From Bradyrhizobium barranii subsp. apii (lineage in GTDB: Bacteria > Pseudomonadota > Alphaproteobacteria > Rhizobiales > Xanthobacteraceae), in NCBI RefSeq assembly GCF_011516635.5, contig NZ_CP096255.1, positions 4,152,501 to 4,216,500 of the forward strand: a DNA stretch of 64,000 nucleotides, given 5' to 3'. The notes under the pieces are model-generated. The model saw only the letters and a program-made list of their open reading frames with translations, made no database searches and was not told where the DNA came from. Below are positions 61,557-64,000 of this stretch, in pieces (the stretch's first letter is position 1; the number at the start of each line of letters is the position of its first letter). Both the position numbers and the translations under genes were made by a program.

Positions 61557-62600
61557 ATGCCCATGCCAACGCATATCCTGCCGACCACGGTGGTCGGCAG
61601 CTACCCGCAGCCGGAATGGCTGGTGAATCGCGCCATGCTGTCGAAGGTGGTGCCGCGCACGCGGTTGCACGACATGTGGCGGTTGCCGGCGGAGCATCTG
61701 GAGGAGGCGCAAGACGATGCGACCATCGTCGCGATCCGCGACATGGAACGCGCCGGCATCGACATCGTGACCGATGGCGAAATCCGCCGCGAGAGCTACT
61801 CCAACCGCTTCGCCACCGCGCTCGACGGCATCGACGGGGACAATCCCGCGATGATCGTGGCGCGCACCGGCAACACGCAGACCCCGGTGCCGCGTGTCGT
61901 CGGTCCCGTCAAGCGCAAGGGCCCGGTCGAGCTGCACGACATGCAGTTCCTGCGCAAGAACACGGATCGGGCCGCCAAGATCACTTTGCCGGGCCCGTTC
62001 ACGATGAGCCAGCAGGCCAAGAACGAGTTCTACAAGGACGAGGAAGAGTTGGCGATGGCGCTCGCCGAGGCCGTCAATGCCGAGGCGCTCGATCTGCAGA
62101 AGGCAGGCGCGGATGTGATCCAGCTCGACGAGCCCTGGGTGCGCAACAATCCGGATCTTGCCAAGCGCTACGCCGTCAAGGCGATCAACCGTGCATTGCA
62201 GGGCATCACGGTGCCGACGGTCGTGCATCTCTGCTTCGGCTATGCCGCGGTCGTGCCGGGCTCGAACAAGCCGGCCGGCTATTCCTTCCTAGCCGAGCTT
62301 GACGACACCATTGCCGACCAGATCTCGATCGAGGCCGCGCAGCCGAAGCTCGACCTCGGCGTGCTCAAGGACCTGTCGTCGAAGAAGATCATGCTCGGCG
62401 TGCTCGACCTCGCGGATCCCGCGATCGAGAGCGTCGACACTGTGGCCGCCCGTATCCGCAACGGCTTGAAATACGTCTCGCCGGACCGCCTGGTCCCCGC
62501 GCCCGATTGCGGCATGAAGTACATGCCGCGTGCAACCGCGTTCGGAAAACTGAAGGCGATGTGCGATGCGGCGGCCATAGTCCGGCGGGAGATCGACTGA
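61557..62600 (+). CDS. MetE-like cobalamin-independent methionine synthase family protein (C-terminal half type)
   Basis: A 347-residue stand-alone catalytic domain of the MetE family. The first residues TTVVGSYPQPEW are family-typical. Zinc ligands are expected at the His-x-Cys in VHLCFGYA (about 220-227), at a glutamate in LDEPW and at the cysteine in PDCGMKYM near the end. It lacks the N-terminal domain of MetE. Family members of this size may transfer methyl groups or have other thiol-alkyl-transfer roles. It ends the rightward operon and is followed by a terminator-like hairpin. Its link to the upstream FAH gene suggests O-demethylation or a C1 step, but this is speculative. Confidence 0.85.
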   Translation: MPMPTHILPTTVVGSYPQPEWLVNRAMLSKVVPRTRLHDMWRLPAEHLEEAQDDATIVAIRDMERAGIDIVTDGEIRRESYSNRFATALDGIDGDNPAMIVARTGNTQTPVPRVVGPVKRKGPVELHDMQFLRKNTDRAAKITLPGPFTMSQQAKNEFYKDEEELAMALAEAVNAEALDLQKAGADVIQLDEPWVRNNPDLAKRYAVKAINRALQGITVPTVVHLCFGYAAVVPGSNKPAGYSFLAELDDTIADQISIEAAQPKLDLGVLKDLSSKKIMLGVLDLADPAIESVDTVAARIRNGLKYVSPDRLVPAPDCGMKYMPRATAFGKLKAMCDAAAIVRREID

Positions 62601-62609
62601 ACAAAGCTG

Positions 62610-62638
62610 GGCCGGCGAGGATGGTTCGTTCGCCGGCC
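62610..62638 (+). terminator. Terminator-like hairpin after the rightward operon
   Basis: GGCCGGCGA (62610-62618) and TCGCCGGCC (62630-62638) form a perfect 9-bp stem around an 11-base loop, ten bases after the MetE-like stop. No strong T tract follows. It probably closes the rightward transcript before the convergent alpha/beta hydrolase gene. Confidence 0.6.
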
Positions 62639-62762
62639 ATCGCCTGGCTGTGGCCAGCTTGGTCGAAATCTGCGCGGGCGTTGGCTCAAAGACCAGTTTC
62701 ACAACGTTGAACATTCGTCGTCATTGGCGAGGACGACATCGCCGCGGAGGTGCAGCCGCCAT

Positions 62763-63770
62763 TCAAGCCGAGAGGAATTTGGTTAGAAGCTCCGTTGTGT
62801 CGGTGGGGTTTTCCTCAGGAAAGAAGTGGCCGCCCTTGACGGCCCGACCTTGTACGTTGTCGGCCCACTTCTTCCAAATTCCCAATGCGCCGCCATTCTG
62901 CTCGTAGAATGTATCGAGTGGCCCGCCGGAGGCCCACAGGTGCAGCATAGGGCACTTAATGCGCCGGCCTTCCTTCTGGTCCGCCTTGTCATGCTCGATA
63001 TCCAGGGTTGCGGCCGCGCGGTACTCTTCGCAGATCGCATGCACCCGGGCCGGATCGCGGTAGGTTTCGATGTATTCCGCTTTCACTTCGGGGCCGAATG
63101 AGCCCTGGCCGAAGGGATTGTCGAATACCGCGTCTGGCGCACCGATCAGGTATTTTTCGGGAAGCGGTGCCTTCTGCGAGAGTAGGCTCCATGGCCAGTA
63201 GGTCAAGGCGAATTTTGCGTCGGCGTGGCCCCAGGCTTCCGAGATCGGAAGCACGTCAAACACTGCGAGACGCTGCACCTTCTCCGGGTGATCGAGCGCA
63301 AGGCGGTAGGAAACGCGACCGCCGCGATCGTGTCCAACCAGATCGAATTTGGAAAAGCCAAGCTTATCCATCACGGTGACGAGCTCATTCGCCATCGCCC
63401 GCTTTGTATAGGGATAGTGATCCTCCGCAGAGGCGGGAACGCCGCTGCGGCCATATCCACGAAGATCGACGCAGATGACCGTGCGATCGCCGGCGAGATG
63501 CGGCGCCACATGACGCCACATCAGGCTGGTTCGCGGAAATCCATGGACCATGAGCAGTGGCGATCCGCTCCCGTAGCGCCTGATGAAAATGGTGTTGTCG
63601 TCGGTCTCGATCTCCCTTGTCTCGAAGAGATCGGAAGCGTTCGAGGTGGAATTGTCTGGGGATTGGCCGGCCGCGCGTCGCGGTAGAAGCGCCAGTGATA
63701 GAGCGGCGCTCGATGCAGCGGTCATCACCTGGACGAAGGTGCGGCGCTCGATCTTTGTCTTTTCTGTCAT
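62763..63770 (-). CDS. Exported alpha/beta hydrolase of the haloacetate (fluoroacetate) dehalogenase family
   Basis: A 335-residue hydrolase. A twin-arginine-style signal (IERRTFVQVMTAASSAALSLALLP) precedes the body, so it is likely periplasmic. The nucleophile is Asp148 in GHDRGGR (not Ser), with Arg149 and Arg152, the acid Asp172 (FDVLP) and His315 (GGHFFPEE). The order of motifs matches fluoroacetate dehalogenase, but at the halide pocket histidine is replaced by Pro193; Trp194 and Tyr250 remain. It may dechlorinate or hydrolyse other small molecules. An upstream in-frame start at 63809 would give an arginine-rich extension; ATG 63770 is preferred. No partner genes nearby. Confidence 0.85.
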   Translation of the reverse strand: MTEKTKIERRTFVQVMTAASSAALSLALLPRRAAGQSPDNSTSNASDLFETREIETDDNTIFIRRYGSGSPLLMVHGFPRTSLMWRHVAPHLAGDRTVICVDLRGYGRSGVPASAEDHYPYTKRAMANELVTVMDKLGFSKFDLVGHDRGGRVSYRLALDHPEKVQRLAVFDVLPISEAWGHADAKFALTYWPWSLLSQKAPLPEKYLIGAPDAVFDNPFGQGSFGPEVKAEYIETYRDPARVHAICEEYRAAATLDIEHDKADQKEGRRIKCPMLHLWASGGPLDTFYEQNGGALGIWKKWADNVQGRAVKGGHFFPEENPTDTTELLTKFLSA

Positions 63771-64000
63771 CCCTGAGGTCCTTCGAGGTTCGCGCGACGC
63801 CCCTGGCAAACGCCCCCCTCAATGACGACGCGGTGAGACATGTTAGCACCTCCGTGGAAGCGCGCTTTCGCAGGATTAGCGTCACTGAACCGTTCGTGCT
63901 GATGATTTCGGTCATCCCGCTGGCGCGATGGGGCAGAGGCGGGAGCAGTCGAGAAGTGATCGTTGGAATGATCCTCCGCCTGTAACCAATGTGGTCGCGT

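Noticed and set aside
59778..62228. An 816-codon minus-strand reading frame opposite the deacetylase, FAH and MetE-like genes
   Set aside because: Its sequence is repetitive and rich in Arg, His, Asp and Ala, typical of the antisense of GC-rich genes; the plus-strand genes have clear motifs and ribosome sites.

Overview
The window is GC-rich, tightly packed bacterial DNA. Its gene set is many ABC, TRAP and Bug-type solute uptake systems, aromatic and acid-sugar catabolic enzymes, and an exopolysaccharide locus. This points to a soil or plant-associated alphaproteobacterium, most likely Bradyrhizobium or a close relative; that is inference from gene content and style, as no rRNA or other marker is present. 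I saw no tRNA, rRNA, CRISPR array, transposase, phage gene or replication origin.

Layout. (1) 1-2026: end of a dipeptide/oligopeptide ABC transporter operon (permease tail, DppD, DppF). (2) 12904 down to 2032, minus strand: one catabolic operon coding for a Dabb-family protein (frameshifted), maleylacetate reductase, an amidohydrolase, a beta-hydroxyacid dehydrogenase, an intradiol (hydroxyquinol-type) dioxygenase, an FAD-linked oxidase, a ribose-type ABC transporter and a YciI protein. A divergent LysR regulator lies at 13013. (3) 13950-19126: an FGGY (xylulokinase-like) kinase and a second ribose-type ABC transporter; the kinase and the ATPase each carry a frameshift. (4) 19206-28939: exopolysaccharide genes (GINT1-type protein, glycosyltransferase, flippase, FAD enzyme, CelD/BioF2-like acyltransferase, polymerase/ligase, GH5 hydrolase). 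(5) 28993-36261: a RuBisCO-like protein (RLP) with a DUF1537 kinase, a VOC protein, a TRAP transporter and a divergent LacI regulator, resembling the D-apiose/3-oxo-isoapionate branch of RLP metabolism. (6) 36262-41131: a DUF3750 protein, a small unknown protein and an Mfd-like helicase with a Lys/Ser-rich N-terminal extension. (7) 41139-62600: a catabolic supercluster arranged as a divergon. It runs left from 53233 (dehydrogenase, MmgE/PrpD, branched-chain-type ABC transporter with two tandem binding proteins, carboxymuconolactone decarboxylase-like protein, two SDRs, GntR, Bug-type binding protein). It runs right from about 53461 (second MmgE/PrpD, second carboxymuconolactone decarboxylase-like protein, a metallo-beta-lactamase/GntR fusion, NitT/TauT-type ABC transporter, NodB-fold deacetylase, fumarylacetoacetase-family hydrolase, MetE-like protein). 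(8) 62763-63770: an exported haloacetate-dehalogenase-like alpha/beta hydrolase.

The two strongest regulatory and evolutionary signals are these. First, a large palindrome at 53364-53396 holds overlapping face-to-face promoters and a perfect GntR-like site between the two arms of the supercluster. Second, the protein at 55274-56635 looks like a deletion fusion of a lactonase-type enzyme with the very kind of regulator expected to bind that site. Four genes carry single frameshifts (three within about 4 kb), which means either recent decay or sequence error.
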